DNA from: Bacteroidota bacterium
GTDB lineage: Bacteria > Bacteroidota > Bacteroidia > Chitinophagales > Chitinophagaceae
Direction: 5' to 3'
Assembly: GCA_947476825.1 (NCBI GenBank)
Contig: CANJRV010000005.1
Location: 1-57,496 of the forward strand
Length of the DNA stretch: 57,496 bases
Shown: positions 26,886-34,666 of the stretch, piece after piece
Layout: each line of letters opens with the position of its first letter
Position numbering within the stretch: position 1 is the stretch's first letter
The notes under the pieces: generated by a model
Told to the model about the DNA's origin: nothing
What the model saw: only the letters and a program-made list of their open reading frames with translations
Databases searched by the model: none
Translations under genes and position numbers: made by a program

Positions 26886-26963
26886 GGAGAGTATAGCTCA
26901 GTTGGTTAGAGCATCGGTTTGTGGTACCGAGGGTCGAGGGTTCGAGCCCCTTTATTCTCCCCA
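26886..26963 (+). tRNA. tRNA-His (anticodon GTG)
   Basis: A full cloverleaf. The acceptor stem GAGAGTA pairs with TATTCTC, with the tRNA-His-specific extra G-1 (26886) opposite C73. The D-arm is GCTCAGTTGGTTAGAGC. The anticodon stem TCGGT/ACCGA has loop TTGTGGT, reading GTG, and the T-arm carries TTCGAGC. The 3' CCA is encoded (26961-26963). It is followed by a strong terminator, so it is a single-tRNA transcript. Confidence 0.96.
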
Positions 26964-26969
26964 ACTTTT

Positions 26970-27000
26970 AAAAAGCCTTTATACACTAAAGGCTTTTTTT
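26970..27000 (+). terminator. Rho-independent terminator after tRNA-His
   Basis: Stem AAAAAGCCTTTA (26970-26981) with TAAAGGCTTTTT (26987-26998), 5-base loop, ending in a run of T's. Confidence 0.85.
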
Positions 27001-27046
27001 ATGCCCTGGCATGAGCTCTACTAGAATTAGTATAAGAGTCTAAGTG

Positions 27047-27126
27047 GCATTTTTTGAAAAAAAATTAATGCTACAGTCTAATGGTGTAGCGTTTTTTTTG
27101 AAAAAAAAAATTAATGCTACACCATT
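27047..27126. repeat. Tandem AT-rich hairpin units with an overlapping inverted repeat
   Basis: Two similar units (27047-27074 and 27089-27120), each GC[A/G] + T run + G + A run + TTAATGCTAC; each can fold on itself. In addition AATGGTGTAGC (27080-27090) is the inverse of GCTACACCATT (27116-27126), giving a nested palindrome. It directly abuts the dispersed element at 27126. Open frames through here on both strands reflect the palindrome, not genes. Confidence 0.6.
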
Positions 27127-27212
27127 GGGCGGCACACACGCTTTTCGTTCCAATCTTTTTGCTGCAGAGCCAGCAAAAAGGATTTCCACTGCAATCGTTG
27201 CCGCAATGCATC
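27126..27212 (+). repeat. Dispersed palindromic element, copy 1
   Basis: An 87-base block whose reverse complement recurs at 33388-33474. The 76-base core runs from GCGGCA (27129-27134) to its inverse TGCCGC (27199-27204), forming an outer stem. Inside is a hairpin of about 13 bp: AATCTTTTTGCTG (27152-27164) with CAGCAAAAAGGATT (27171-27184). By hand alignment the two cores differ at 9 of 76 positions with no gap. Confidence 0.8.
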
Positions 27213-27386
27213 TGCAAATGAATATCTTAACGAATCCTAAATGGTTTTCAAAACCTGATAAGATTTTCATACAACATCTTTAGTTATCCATCCTAATATT
27301 TCTTGCTCAACAAAACCAAAGCAGTTTTTTGAACCTATATTTACAGCCTCTAACTTTCTTCCCAAAAGGATTACCATATTACTACG

Positions 27387-28445
27387 ATGCAAATTTTTCA
27401 TTCTCACAAACCCTATATCATTGCTGGACCTTGTGGTGCAGAAGATGAACAGCAAATGTTATCGATTGCGAATTCATTGCGAGATATGCCTATACACATG
27501 ATACGTGCTGGCGTATGGAAGCCGCGATCTAAACCTGGATTTTTTGAAGGTAGAGGCGAACAAGCATTGCCATGGATGCAACAAGTAAAAGCGATATCAG
27601 GTAAGTCCGTTTGTATAGAAGTAGCAACCCGCGAACAAACAGAATTAGCATTGAAATACAATATGGATGCCGTATGGATTGGCGCTCGAACTACCGTGAA
27701 TCCTTTTATGGTGCAAGAAATTGCAGATGCGCTAAAAGGCTCTGGTATTGCGGTTTTGATTAAAAATCCAATTAATCCAGATGTTGAATTATGGAGCGGT
27801 GCTATTGAAAGAATGCAACAAGTTGGTATAGAAAATATAGCCGCTATACATCGTGGATTTTCTTCGTATGATACGACTACAAAATATAGAAATAAACCCA
27901 ATTGGGCGATACCCATCGAACTAAAAAGAAGATATAAAGACTTGCCTATTTTTTGTGATGCGAGTCATATTTGCGGCAACAGAACCCTTATTCCTTTTAT
28001 TGCGCAACGTGCATTAGATCTTGACTTCGATGGCTTGATGATTGAAACACATCCTACACCTGATGCAGCTTTGAGTGATGCGAAACAACAAATTACACCG
28101 AATGAATTAGCGATATTATTAGACCAATTAATTATCAGAAATGCATGTAAAGAAAGCACGCAAAATGATATAGAACAAGTACGTCAAATACTAGATACGA
28201 TGGATGCAGAAATTGTAGACATCATCGGTAAACGTATGGAATTGGTGGAGCGACTTGGGCTCATCAAAAAGGAAAATAACATGCCTATTTTTCAACAAGA
28301 ACGTTGGCGTGAGATTGTGGATTCACGGACTATCTGGGGCGAAAAAAATAATTTAGATGCCAGCTTCATTTTGAAATTATTTGAACTGATTCATGACCAA
28401 AGCATACAAACACAATTGGATTTTTTATCGAAGTCTGATTTATAA
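27387..28445 (+). CDS. Bifunctional DAHP synthase / chorismate mutase
   Basis: A 352-residue fusion for aromatic amino acid synthesis. Residues 1-250 are a type I-beta (KDO8P-synthase-like) DAHP synthase that condenses PEP and erythrose 4-phosphate: AGPCGAEDE (6-14), GVWKPRSKPGFFEGRG, IGARTTVNP, DASHICGNR and MIETHPTPDAALSD (metal and substrate sites). Residues about 262-352 are an AroQ-class chorismate mutase: VRQILDTMDAEIVDIIGKRM, LVERLGLIKKENN and Q-E-R-W. A fused mutase can act as the feedback-sensing part in such proteins. The family start at MQIFHSHKPYIIAGP is clear. It is followed 35 bases later by a methyltransferase gene with its own promoter-like box. Confidence 0.93.
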   Translation: MQIFHSHKPYIIAGPCGAEDEQQMLSIANSLRDMPIHMIRAGVWKPRSKPGFFEGRGEQALPWMQQVKAISGKSVCIEVATREQTELALKYNMDAVWIGARTTVNPFMVQEIADALKGSGIAVLIKNPINPDVELWSGAIERMQQVGIENIAAIHRGFSSYDTTTKYRNKPNWAIPIELKRRYKDLPIFCDASHICGNRTLIPFIAQRALDLDFDGLMIETHPTPDAALSDAKQQITPNELAILLDQLIIRNACKESTQNDIEQVRQILDTMDAEIVDIIGKRMELVERLGLIKKENNMPIFQQERWREIVDSRTIWGEKNNLDASFILKLFELIHDQSIQTQLDFLSKSDL

Positions 28446-28456
28446 ACTATCTTATT

Positions 28457-28464
28457 TATATTCG
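28457..28464 (+). promoter_or_regulatory. -7 promoter box before the methyltransferase gene
   Basis: TATATTCG (TAnnTTCG variant), 16 bases before the ATG at 28481, within the 35-base gap after the DAHP synthase gene. Confidence 0.4.
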
Positions 28465-28480
28465 CACTCAAACAGTTTGA

Positions 28481-29278
28481 ATGGCTTTAGAACACCACAG
28501 TAATCACCAAATGCGCTTCGATCAACAAGTTGATAATGCGCTAAATTATGTATTGCCATTTATTGAAAAAACGGTAAACATCCAAACTGGCACTCGTGTA
28601 TTGGAAATTGGTTGTGGCGAAGGTGGCGTGCTGAAACCATTTGTAGACAAGGGTTGTATCTGCCTAGGTGTAGATTTAGATCAACTGAGAATAGACCTTG
28701 CGCAAGATTTTTTACAAAAGGAAATCCAGGCTGGAAAAATTGCCATCCTAAACCAAAATGTGTATGATGAATCCTTTATTGAAAAATATAAAAACTATTT
28801 TGATCTCATCATTTTAAAAGATGTGATAGAACATATTCATGATCAGGAAAAATTTATGCCCTTCATGAAAATACTATTAAAAGAGAAAGGGCAAATATTT
28901 TTTGGTTTCCCACCTTGGTATATGCCCTTTGGTGGACATCAACAAATTGCAAAAAAGAAATGGACTTCTAAAGTACCTTATTATCATTTATTGCCAATGC
29001 CTATCTATACATGGATTTTGCGTAAAGAGGGTGAAGACGATAATACCATTGCCAGTTTAGTGGATGTGAAAGAAACTGGAATATCTATCGAACGATTTGA
29101 ACGAATAGTCAAAACAACAGGCTATAAAATTGTACAGAAACAATGGTACTTATTTAATCCAATTTATAAATTCAAATTTGGATTAAAACCCCGCAAACAG
29201 TATTGGATATTGGGTGCTGTGCCTTTTATACGAAACTTTATTACTACTTGTGCTTACTATACCATTCAAAAACTTTAA
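28481..29278 (+). CDS. Class I SAM-dependent methyltransferase
   Basis: A 265-residue protein with a Rossmann methyltransferase fold: motif I VLEIGCGEGG (about 40-49), motif II LGVDLD (about 65-70), LIILKDVIEHIHD (motif IV, about 102-114) and GQIFFGFPPWYMPFGGHQQ (about 130-150). The C-terminal part is basic and contains hydrophobic stretches near the end. The substrate cannot be told; the FGGHQQ and IEH motifs occur in UbiG/Bud23-like small-molecule methyltransferases. It lies between the DAHP synthase and lolA genes, same strand, without obvious functional connection. Confidence 0.85.
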   Translation: MALEHHSNHQMRFDQQVDNALNYVLPFIEKTVNIQTGTRVLEIGCGEGGVLKPFVDKGCICLGVDLDQLRIDLAQDFLQKEIQAGKIAILNQNVYDESFIEKYKNYFDLIILKDVIEHIHDQEKFMPFMKILLKEKGQIFFGFPPWYMPFGGHQQIAKKKWTSKVPYYHLLPMPIYTWILRKEGEDDNTIASLVDVKETGISIERFERIVKTTGYKIVQKQWYLFNPIYKFKFGLKPRKQYWILGAVPFIRNFITTCAYYTIQKL

Positions 29279-29357
29279 CATTAGCCATACAAACAAATTT
29301 GATTGAATTGTAGCTAAATACAAATAGTTTTTAATCTTTGCCCTCTCAAAAAAATAC

Positions 29358-29999
29358 ATGAAAAAATTACTGATTGCCTTACTACTCATTTCTGTAACCA
29401 TCTCTACACAAGCACAAGATGCGAAAGCAAAAACCATATTAGACAATGTGAGTAAAAAAGTGAAAGCTTTGAAATCCTTGAAAGCTAATTTTTCTATAAC
29501 CATTACTGCTGCCAAAGGTGCAAAACCACAATCGAAAAAAGGAACAGTAAATATGAAAGGCGATAAATATTATGTGACCTTATCTGGACAAGAAATTTAT
29601 TGTGACGGCAAAACTACTTGGACTTACATGAAAGAAAGTAATGAAGTGCAAGTGAATACTTTAGATCCAAAAGAAAATGCATTTACGCCTTCTAAATTAT
29701 TTACCAATTTTTACGACAAAGAATATACCTATCAATATGCAGGTGTACAAACTGTAGCTGGCAAAAAAGTAGATGTTATTTTATTGATGCCTACCAATAA
29801 ATCCAAACAATATACAAAAGTGGAATTAATGATAGACCAAGCCAGTAGCGTAGTTGCGGGTGGAAAGATGTATGAAAAAAATGGTAACGTGTATGCTTAT
29901 ACTGTTTCAGGATATACACCGAATCCAGTTTTAGCAGATAATATGTTTGTCTTTGATGCGAAAAAATATCCGAAAGTTGAGGTTGTAGATCTTCGCTAA
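29358..29999 (+). CDS. lolA: Outer-membrane lipoprotein carrier LolA
   Basis: Periplasmic shuttle that takes lipoproteins from LolCDE to the outer membrane. The 213 residues begin with a signal peptide (MKKLLIALLLISVTISTQAQ, cleavage at about 20). Next is the LolA fold: AKTILDNVSKKVKALKSLKANFSI, KKGTVNMKGDKYYVTLSGQEIYCDG, TWTYMKESNEVQV, and a C-terminal DNMFVFDAKKYPKVEVVDLR. No FtsK or RarA gene is next to it, unlike in proteobacteria. Confidence is high for the family; Bacteroidota often have more than one LolA-like protein. Confidence 0.9.
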   Translation: MKKLLIALLLISVTISTQAQDAKAKTILDNVSKKVKALKSLKANFSITITAAKGAKPQSKKGTVNMKGDKYYVTLSGQEIYCDGKTTWTYMKESNEVQVNTLDPKENAFTPSKLFTNFYDKEYTYQYAGVQTVAGKKVDVILLMPTNKSKQYTKVELMIDQASSVVAGGKMYEKNGNVYAYTVSGYTPNPVLADNMFVFDAKKYPKVEVVDLR

Positions 30000-30017
30000 T
30001 ACAATTTGAAGATGTGA

Positions 30018-30072
30018 CAATTTGAAAATTTGAAGATGATAGCATTTACTCCATTTTCAAATCTTCAAATTG
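30018..30072. repeat. AATTTGAA-type imperfect inverted repeat between lolA and the GH92 gene
   Basis: Arms 30018-30039 and 30051-30072 are inverse copies (about 20 of 22 bases) made of CAATTTGAA/GATTTGAA units, and a third unit precedes them. It lies between convergent genes and may act as a weak bidirectional terminator. The unit resembles the simple repeats found inside the GH92 gene. Confidence 0.6.
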
Positions 30073-30085
30073 AATAATTTTCAAA

Positions 30086-33000
30086 TTATTTTACTTCAAC
30101 TTCATCCATAAATATGAAGGTATCATTTCCCCTACCCTCATGCCATTCAGGCATTTTACCAAATGACTTTGCAATTACTTTGATGTAGTTTACTTTTTGC
30201 GGCGTGATACTCGTTTGCCATTTTGAGATGCTTACATTTTCATCATGGTCTGGTTTGTTAGTTGGAATGGTTTTTACCAATGTCCAATGTGTAGAATCGT
30301 TGCTGGTATAAAATGAAACAGCAGATGGATAAAAAATCCATGAGTTTTGATCTTCTAAAAAATTAGCTCCTATTGATTTAATTTCGGTTGCTTTATCAAA
30401 TGCCATAATCACTTCAACATCTTGTCCTTGGTAGCCTTGCCAATCGCCAGCACGCCAATTAAGTTTACCATAAATACCATCCATCAAACCCTCTGCCCCG
30501 CCTGCACCATAGGATTTATTATAATCCGATTTTAAAATAATTTTCCGATTGGTAGGGAGTTTTGTAAAGGTAGCGGTTTGGATTGGGGATGTGAATATTT
30601 GCACCGTATTTACAAGGGTATCTCTTCTAAACTGTTGTATCGCATAATTCACTTTAAACTTATTATAAAAATGAATAGTGCTATTTTCTATAATTGTTAT
30701 TTGATTATTATCTAACCTTTTATAGGCCGAATTATTGATAGAATAATAAATTTGGGGGACAGTGTCAGTTGTATCCGTAGGAATGATAAAATCGAAATCC
30801 ATTGGCTCATTATTACCAAATACTAATTTTAAGCTGTCTTTAAAAATTCTTTTTGCGTTCAATAAAAATGGAGAATAGATAAAATCTTGTTTGAGAAGCT
30901 CATCATTGAAACTATATTCACTATTCGCAAATTCTCCTAAATCCGTTAAGATCGTTTCTAATTTCTTGCCTTCAATTTGAACACCAATTGAACGTTTGCT
31001 TTTTTCAAAATAAGCATGACCTCCAGGGCACATTTGATAAATACCCATTTGGTTCATAACATACCAAGCACTCATCTGTCCGCAATCTTCATTTCCAATT
31101 AAACCATCTGGTTCATTTTTGTAAAACTCATTCATGATTTTACTTACAATTTTTTCTGTCTTTTCAGGTTTAAAAATCCAATTGTACAAATAAGCCATTT
31201 GGTGACTTGGCTCATTGCCATGAGCATATTGACCTATTAATCCTGTAATATCTGCTTGTTCGCGTCCTTCTGTTTTTGTTTTAGCGGCAAATAAATCATC
31301 TAATTTTTTTTCAAATCCATCCTTGCCTCCTTGATGACTAATAAGTGAATTAATATCATGCGGCACATAAAAACTATACTGCCAACTATTCGCTTCTGTA
31401 AAATTATTGTCTACTGTATAAGGCGAAAATGGTTCGTACAAACAACCATTTTTTCGAGCGCGCATAAAGCCTGTTGTTGGGTCGTATACATTTATCCAGT
31501 TATGGCTACGATGAGTATAATATTCATAATCTTTTTTCTTGCCTAATGCATTTGCCATTTGCGCTATGCACCAATCGTCGTAGGCAAATTCCAATGTCTT
31601 GCTTACGCTCTCATGGGCATCATCCGAACGTACATAACCATAACGATTGTAGCTTTCCAATGCATCCGCATCGGCGCATCTAACTCGTGCCTTGTTAGAA
31701 AGTTTCAAATCATAAATTCCAAATCCCAAATCATCCCCTTTGGAATTTGCACTCCCCCCTTTGGAATTTGGAATTTCTCCCTTTGGAATTTTCACATAAT
31801 CAGAGGCTTGCGTTGCAATAGACTTCATCGCTTCAAAAGCTTTATTCACATCATAATCTCTAATGCCCTTATTGTAAGCATCCCACATTACACTTACCAC
31901 ATGATAGCCAATCATACAATTGGTTTCATTGCTACTAAGTTCCCATATAGGCAATCGTCCGCCTTGTTCATATTGTTTTATGAAAGTATTGATAAAATCA
32001 TTGGTTCGTTTTTTATCAAGAATCGCAAGTAATGGATGCAATGCACGATAAGTATCCCATAAACTAAAGACAGTATAGTAATTAAATTTCCCTTCGGTAT
32101 TGTGTATTTTATCATCTCGTCCTCTGTATCTTCCATCTATATCGCTATACAATGATGGATGTATCATGCAGTGGTAGAGGGCGGTGTAGAAGACGATGTG
32201 CCGATTAGCAGATGTGCCAATATGCTGATTATTTGTATTTTTTAATTGTTCAATTCCCGAATTATCTAATTGGCTAATCTGCTCATCTGCTAATTGGCTA
32301 ATTGTTATTTTAGAAAGCTCCTTCTCCCATTCTTGTTCGCATTTATTTTTATACAAATCAAAATCCCAATTTGGCATTTCGCTCAATAAATTCTTATGTG
32401 CTCCTTCTTCATCTACTCCACTAATGCCAACTTGAACCTGTAATTTGGAATTCGGATTTTGAGATTCAGAATTTAAACTGTTGTTTTTGGAATTTGGAAT
32501 TTGACCTTTGGAATTTTCTTTTTGGAATTTGATTAAACAGTGAAGAGATTTTTCTGTATTGACAAATGTAGTTTGGCTTGCAGATTTTACAGGTTCGTAA
32601 ATAATGCCTTCAATTTTTTTTGAAAATTTTATTTCATAAAATAATTTTTGATTGTTCGCCCAAGCTTTTGAAAAACGATAGCCACGAATGGTATAATCAT
32701 CTACCTTTTCCATTTTACTATCCAAAACTTTATCTCTGTGTTTCAAATCCAACACAACATACTGCTCGTCATTTTTTTGAAATGTATATTGATGCATGCC
32801 GCCATGCAAAGTCGCGGTTAGCTCTACATTTATTTTTGGATTGTCTAAAAACACTTGATAATATCCAGCATGTGCTTTCTCATTGACATGTAAAAAATGG
32901 GAAGCATATTGGTATTTATCGAGTTGCATTTCTTTGGTCACCGGCATCAACAAAATATCGCCGTAATCGCTGCAACCCGTGCCACTCAAGTGTGTGTGAC

Positions 33001-33250
33001 TAAAGCCATAAATCACAGAGTCGCTATAATGGTAACCACTACAACCATCCCATCCTTCTAAGCGTGTGTCCGGACCAACTTGACAAGCACCAAAAGGCAT
33101 GGTTGGACCAGGGAAAGTATGTCCATGACCACCAGTACCAATAAATGGATTAACGAGATTAAAAAGAGATTCCGTATTCGTCTTTTTTGTTTGTGCGAAA
33201 GCATTTTCTACACATAAAAAAAGTAAGCAATAGACAAGCATTTTTTTCAT
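30086..33250 (-). CDS. GH92 alpha-mannosidase with C-terminal F5/8 (discoidin-like) domain
   Basis: A 1054-residue exported glycosidase (signal peptide about 1-20, ending NAFAQ). GH92 enzymes are Ca-dependent exo-mannosidases acting on N-glycans and mannans. The N-terminal beta-sandwich (about 28-240) starts NLVNPFIGTGGHGHTFPG. The (alpha/alpha)6 barrel (about 285-790) has the acid Glu680 in AHGNEPSHQ and base Asp722 in NEDCGQMSAWY. Residues about 830-905 look like a chitobiase-type C-terminal domain, and about 907-1054 are an F5/8-type C carbohydrate-binding domain (NWRAGDWQGYQGQDVEV). Three low-complexity insertions (residues 243-271, 315-351, 486-520) interrupt it in frame. Likely a periplasmic or surface glycan-degrading enzyme; no SusCD pair nearby. 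Confidence 0.9.
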   Translation of the reverse strand: MKKMLVYCLLFLCVENAFAQTKKTNTESLFNLVNPFIGTGGHGHTFPGPTMPFGACQVGPDTRLEGWDGCSGYHYSDSVIYGFSHTHLSGTGCSDYGDILLMPVTKEMQLDKYQYASHFLHVNEKAHAGYYQVFLDNPKINVELTATLHGGMHQYTFQKNDEQYVVLDLKHRDKVLDSKMEKVDDYTIRGYRFSKAWANNQKLFYEIKFSKKIEGIIYEPVKSASQTTFVNTEKSLHCLIKFQKENSKGQIPNSKNNSLNSESQNPNSKLQVQVGISGVDEEGAHKNLLSEMPNWDFDLYKNKCEQEWEKELSKITISQLADEQISQLDNSGIEQLKNTNNQHIGTSANRHIVFYTALYHCMIHPSLYSDIDGRYRGRDDKIHNTEGKFNYYTVFSLWDTYRALHPLLAILDKKRTNDFINTFIKQYEQGGRLPIWELSSNETNCMIGYHVVSVMWDAYNKGIRDYDVNKAFEAMKSIATQASDYVKIPKGEIPNSKGGSANSKGDDLGFGIYDLKLSNKARVRCADADALESYNRYGYVRSDDAHESVSKTLEFAYDDWCIAQMANALGKKKDYEYYTHRSHNWINVYDPTTGFMRARKNGCLYEPFSPYTVDNNFTEANSWQYSFYVPHDINSLISHQGGKDGFEKKLDDLFAAKTKTEGREQADITGLIGQYAHGNEPSHQMAYLYNWIFKPEKTEKIVSKIMNEFYKNEPDGLIGNEDCGQMSAWYVMNQMGIYQMCPGGHAYFEKSKRSIGVQIEGKKLETILTDLGEFANSEYSFNDELLKQDFIYSPFLLNAKRIFKDSLKLVFGNNEPMDFDFIIPTDTTDTVPQIYYSINNSAYKRLDNNQITIIENSTIHFYNKFKVNYAIQQFRRDTLVNTVQIFTSPIQTATFTKLPTNRKIILKSDYNKSYGAGGAEGLMDGIYGKLNWRAGDWQGYQGQDVEVIMAFDKATEIKSIGANFLEDQNSWIFYPSAVSFYTSNDSTHWTLVKTIPTNKPDHDENVSISKWQTSITPQKVNYIKVIAKSFGKMPEWHEGRGNDTFIFMDEVEVK
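31691..31795 (-). repeat. Repeat-like insertion C in the GH92 gene
   Basis: Codons 486-520 (KIPKGEIPNSKGGSANSKG...). The DNA consists of near copies of CCCTTTGGAATTT, read AAATTCCAAAGGG in the coding strand. Canonical GH92 proteins run directly from this helix end to the substrate loop. Confidence 0.6.
32198..32308 (-). repeat. Repeat-like insertion B in the GH92 gene
   Basis: Codons 315-351 (ITISQLADEQISQLDNSG...) lie between KELSKI and FYTALYHC, which are only a few residues apart in ordinary GH92 proteins. The coding-strand DNA is made of ATTAGCCAATTAG / GCAGATGAGCAGATTAG units. Confidence 0.6.
32438..32524 (-). repeat. Repeat-like insertion A in the GH92 gene
   Basis: Codons 243-271 (QKENSKGQIPNSKNNSLNS...), made of AAATTCCAAA-type units, the same family as insertion C, placed in a loop of the N-terminal sandwich before LQVQVGIS. 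Confidence 0.6.
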
Positions 33251-33387
33251 TCAGTAAATATAAAAACAAATGGGACTTTGTTATATAATATTGCAATTCA
33301 AAAGGTCGTTCTTCTGCGTTTCGGTTGGTGGGACTCCAACCGATAGGAAGACAATTTTAAAATGTTATGCACGATTTTTTTTATGTC

Positions 33388-33474
33388 GATGCATTGCGGC
33401 AAAGATTGTAGCGAAAATCCTTTTTGTTGGCTCTGCAACAAAAAGATTGTAGCGAAAAGCGTGTCTGCCGCCCA
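33388..33474 (-). repeat. Dispersed palindromic element, copy 2
   Basis: Inverse-orientation copy of the block at 27126-27212. The core 33396-33471 is again exactly 76 bases, bounded by GCGGCA and TGCCGC. The inner hairpin reads CAACAAAAAGATT / AATCCTTTTTGTTG, and GATTGTAGCGAAAA occurs on each side of it (33405-33418 and 33445-33458). It lies upstream of the GH92 gene and downstream of map. Confidence 0.8.
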
Positions 33475-33525
33475 AATAATTTGTATTCATTTTATCGATT
33501 GCTGTCTACCAATCGAAAGCCTATT

Positions 33526-34326
33526 TTAATAACCTGAATATAAATTCGGATTCTCTTGCTCTGCTTTTTCTATTTCTGTAAAAGAAGAAAGTATATCTGC
33601 TTTGCCTTTACGCACTGCTATCGAATGTTCGTAATGCGCAGAAACTGAGCCATCTGAAGTTTTGATTGTCCATGCATCATCAGCACAATACACTTCTTTA
33701 GCACCCATATTAATCATTGGCTCGATAGCGATAACCAGGCCTTCTAACATTTTCATCCCATTGCCACGACGACCATAATTAGGCACTTCTGGATCTTCAT
33801 GTAATGACCTGCCCACGCCATGTCCAGTCAATTCACGCACCACACCATAACCATTTTTCTTTTCCGTATGCTCTTGTACAGCCCATGCGATATCCCCTAT
33901 TCTATTGCCAACTACTGCTTTTTGAATTCCTTTGTACAGCGATTCTTTCGTGACTCGCATGAGGCGTTGGATATCTTCAGGCACATCACCTATCGCAAAA
34001 GTATAGGCACTATCACCAACATAACCTTGCAAAGTAGCACCGGTATCGATACTAATTACATCACCTTCTTGCAATTCATCATTGGTCGGAAAACCATGCA
34101 CCACCGCATCATTTACGCTTATACAACAAGCGAATGGAAAATCGCGATACCCTTTAAACGCAGGAGTTGCGCCATGATCGCGGATAAAGGTTTCGGCAAT
34201 CGCATCCAACTGCATAGTAGTAATGCCTGGTTTAATCAATTTAGCCAATTCGGCAATAGTATTTGAAACTAATAAATTGCTTTTACGTATTAGTTCAATT
34301 TCGTCTTTTGTTTTGTAGTAAATCAA
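33526..34326 (-). CDS. map: Type I methionine aminopeptidase
   Basis: Removes initiator Met from nascent proteins. With a TTG start at 34324-34326 the protein begins (M)IYYKTKDEIELIRKSN, the usual MAP N-terminus, and has 266 residues. Metal ligands are D94 and D105 (SIDTGATLQGYVGDS), H169 (LTGHGVG), E202 (AIEPM) and E233 (YEHSIAV); His77 in VVHGFP is the substrate-side His. The open frame goes ten codons further to another TTG (34354-34356), but that one is part of the -7 box TACATTTG and cannot be translated from this promoter. Not linked to secY or ribosomal genes here. Confidence 0.95.
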   Translation of the reverse strand: MIYYKTKDEIELIRKSNLLVSNTIAELAKLIKPGITTMQLDAIAETFIRDHGATPAFKGYRDFPFACCISVNDAVVHGFPTNDELQEGDVISIDTGATLQGYVGDSAYTFAIGDVPEDIQRLMRVTKESLYKGIQKAVVGNRIGDIAWAVQEHTEKKNGYGVVRELTGHGVGRSLHEDPEVPNYGRRGNGMKMLEGLVIAIEPMINMGAKEVYCADDAWTIKTSDGSVSAHYEHSIAVRKGKADILSSFTEIEKAEQENPNLYSGY

Positions 34327-34353
34327 AATAGCTGTATTAAATTTTTTGCTCGG

Positions 34354-34361
34354 CAAATGTA
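34354..34361 (-). promoter_or_regulatory. -7 promoter box of map
   Basis: Minus-strand TACATTTG, exact consensus, 27 bases before the preferred TTG start; it contains the TTG that opens the longest frame. Confidence 0.6.
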
Positions 34362-34465
34362 ATTTGATAATTTGAAATAAGATTATATACCTCTACTTTT
34401 GTGTACACACCACGCGCAAAATGGTTGACAGAAATAAATTTCGGATCTGAAATAAATCAAACAAT

Positions 34466-34666
34466 ATGAAATATCAGAAAACACAAATCAGCGCCTTCGC
34501 TTTATTACTTCTTTTAATCATTGCCCAATTGATCAGAAGTAATTTTCTCCATACTGTTAGAGCTGTAGACCTTTTGCAAATACTGGCTTGTGGTATGTTG
34601 ATTGGCGTTCTTATCACTAAAGTGATAAGCTATACATTAATCAGCACTAAAAAAACTGCAGCATGA
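34466..34666 (+). CDS. Small membrane protein, hypothetical
   Basis: A 66-residue protein with two hydrophobic helices (about residues 9-24 and 36-58) and a short Lys-rich tail; no family recognised. Its stop overlaps the start of the VOC gene as ATGA (34663-34666), so the two are translationally coupled. That overlap is the main evidence that the ORF is real. Upstream is a 110-base gap to the map promoter (divergent). Confidence 0.65.
   Translation: MKYQKTQISAFALLLLLIIAQLIRSNFLHTVRAVDLLQILACGMLIGVLITKVISYTLISTKKTAA

Noticed and set aside
27040-27283. Overlapping ORFs on both strands (76 and 79 residues) between tRNA-His and the DAHP synthase gene
   Set aside because: They are translations of the palindromic units and the dispersed element. 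A similar peptide appears from copy 2 at 33.3-33.45 kb only because the DNA repeat recurs, so they are not conserved proteins.
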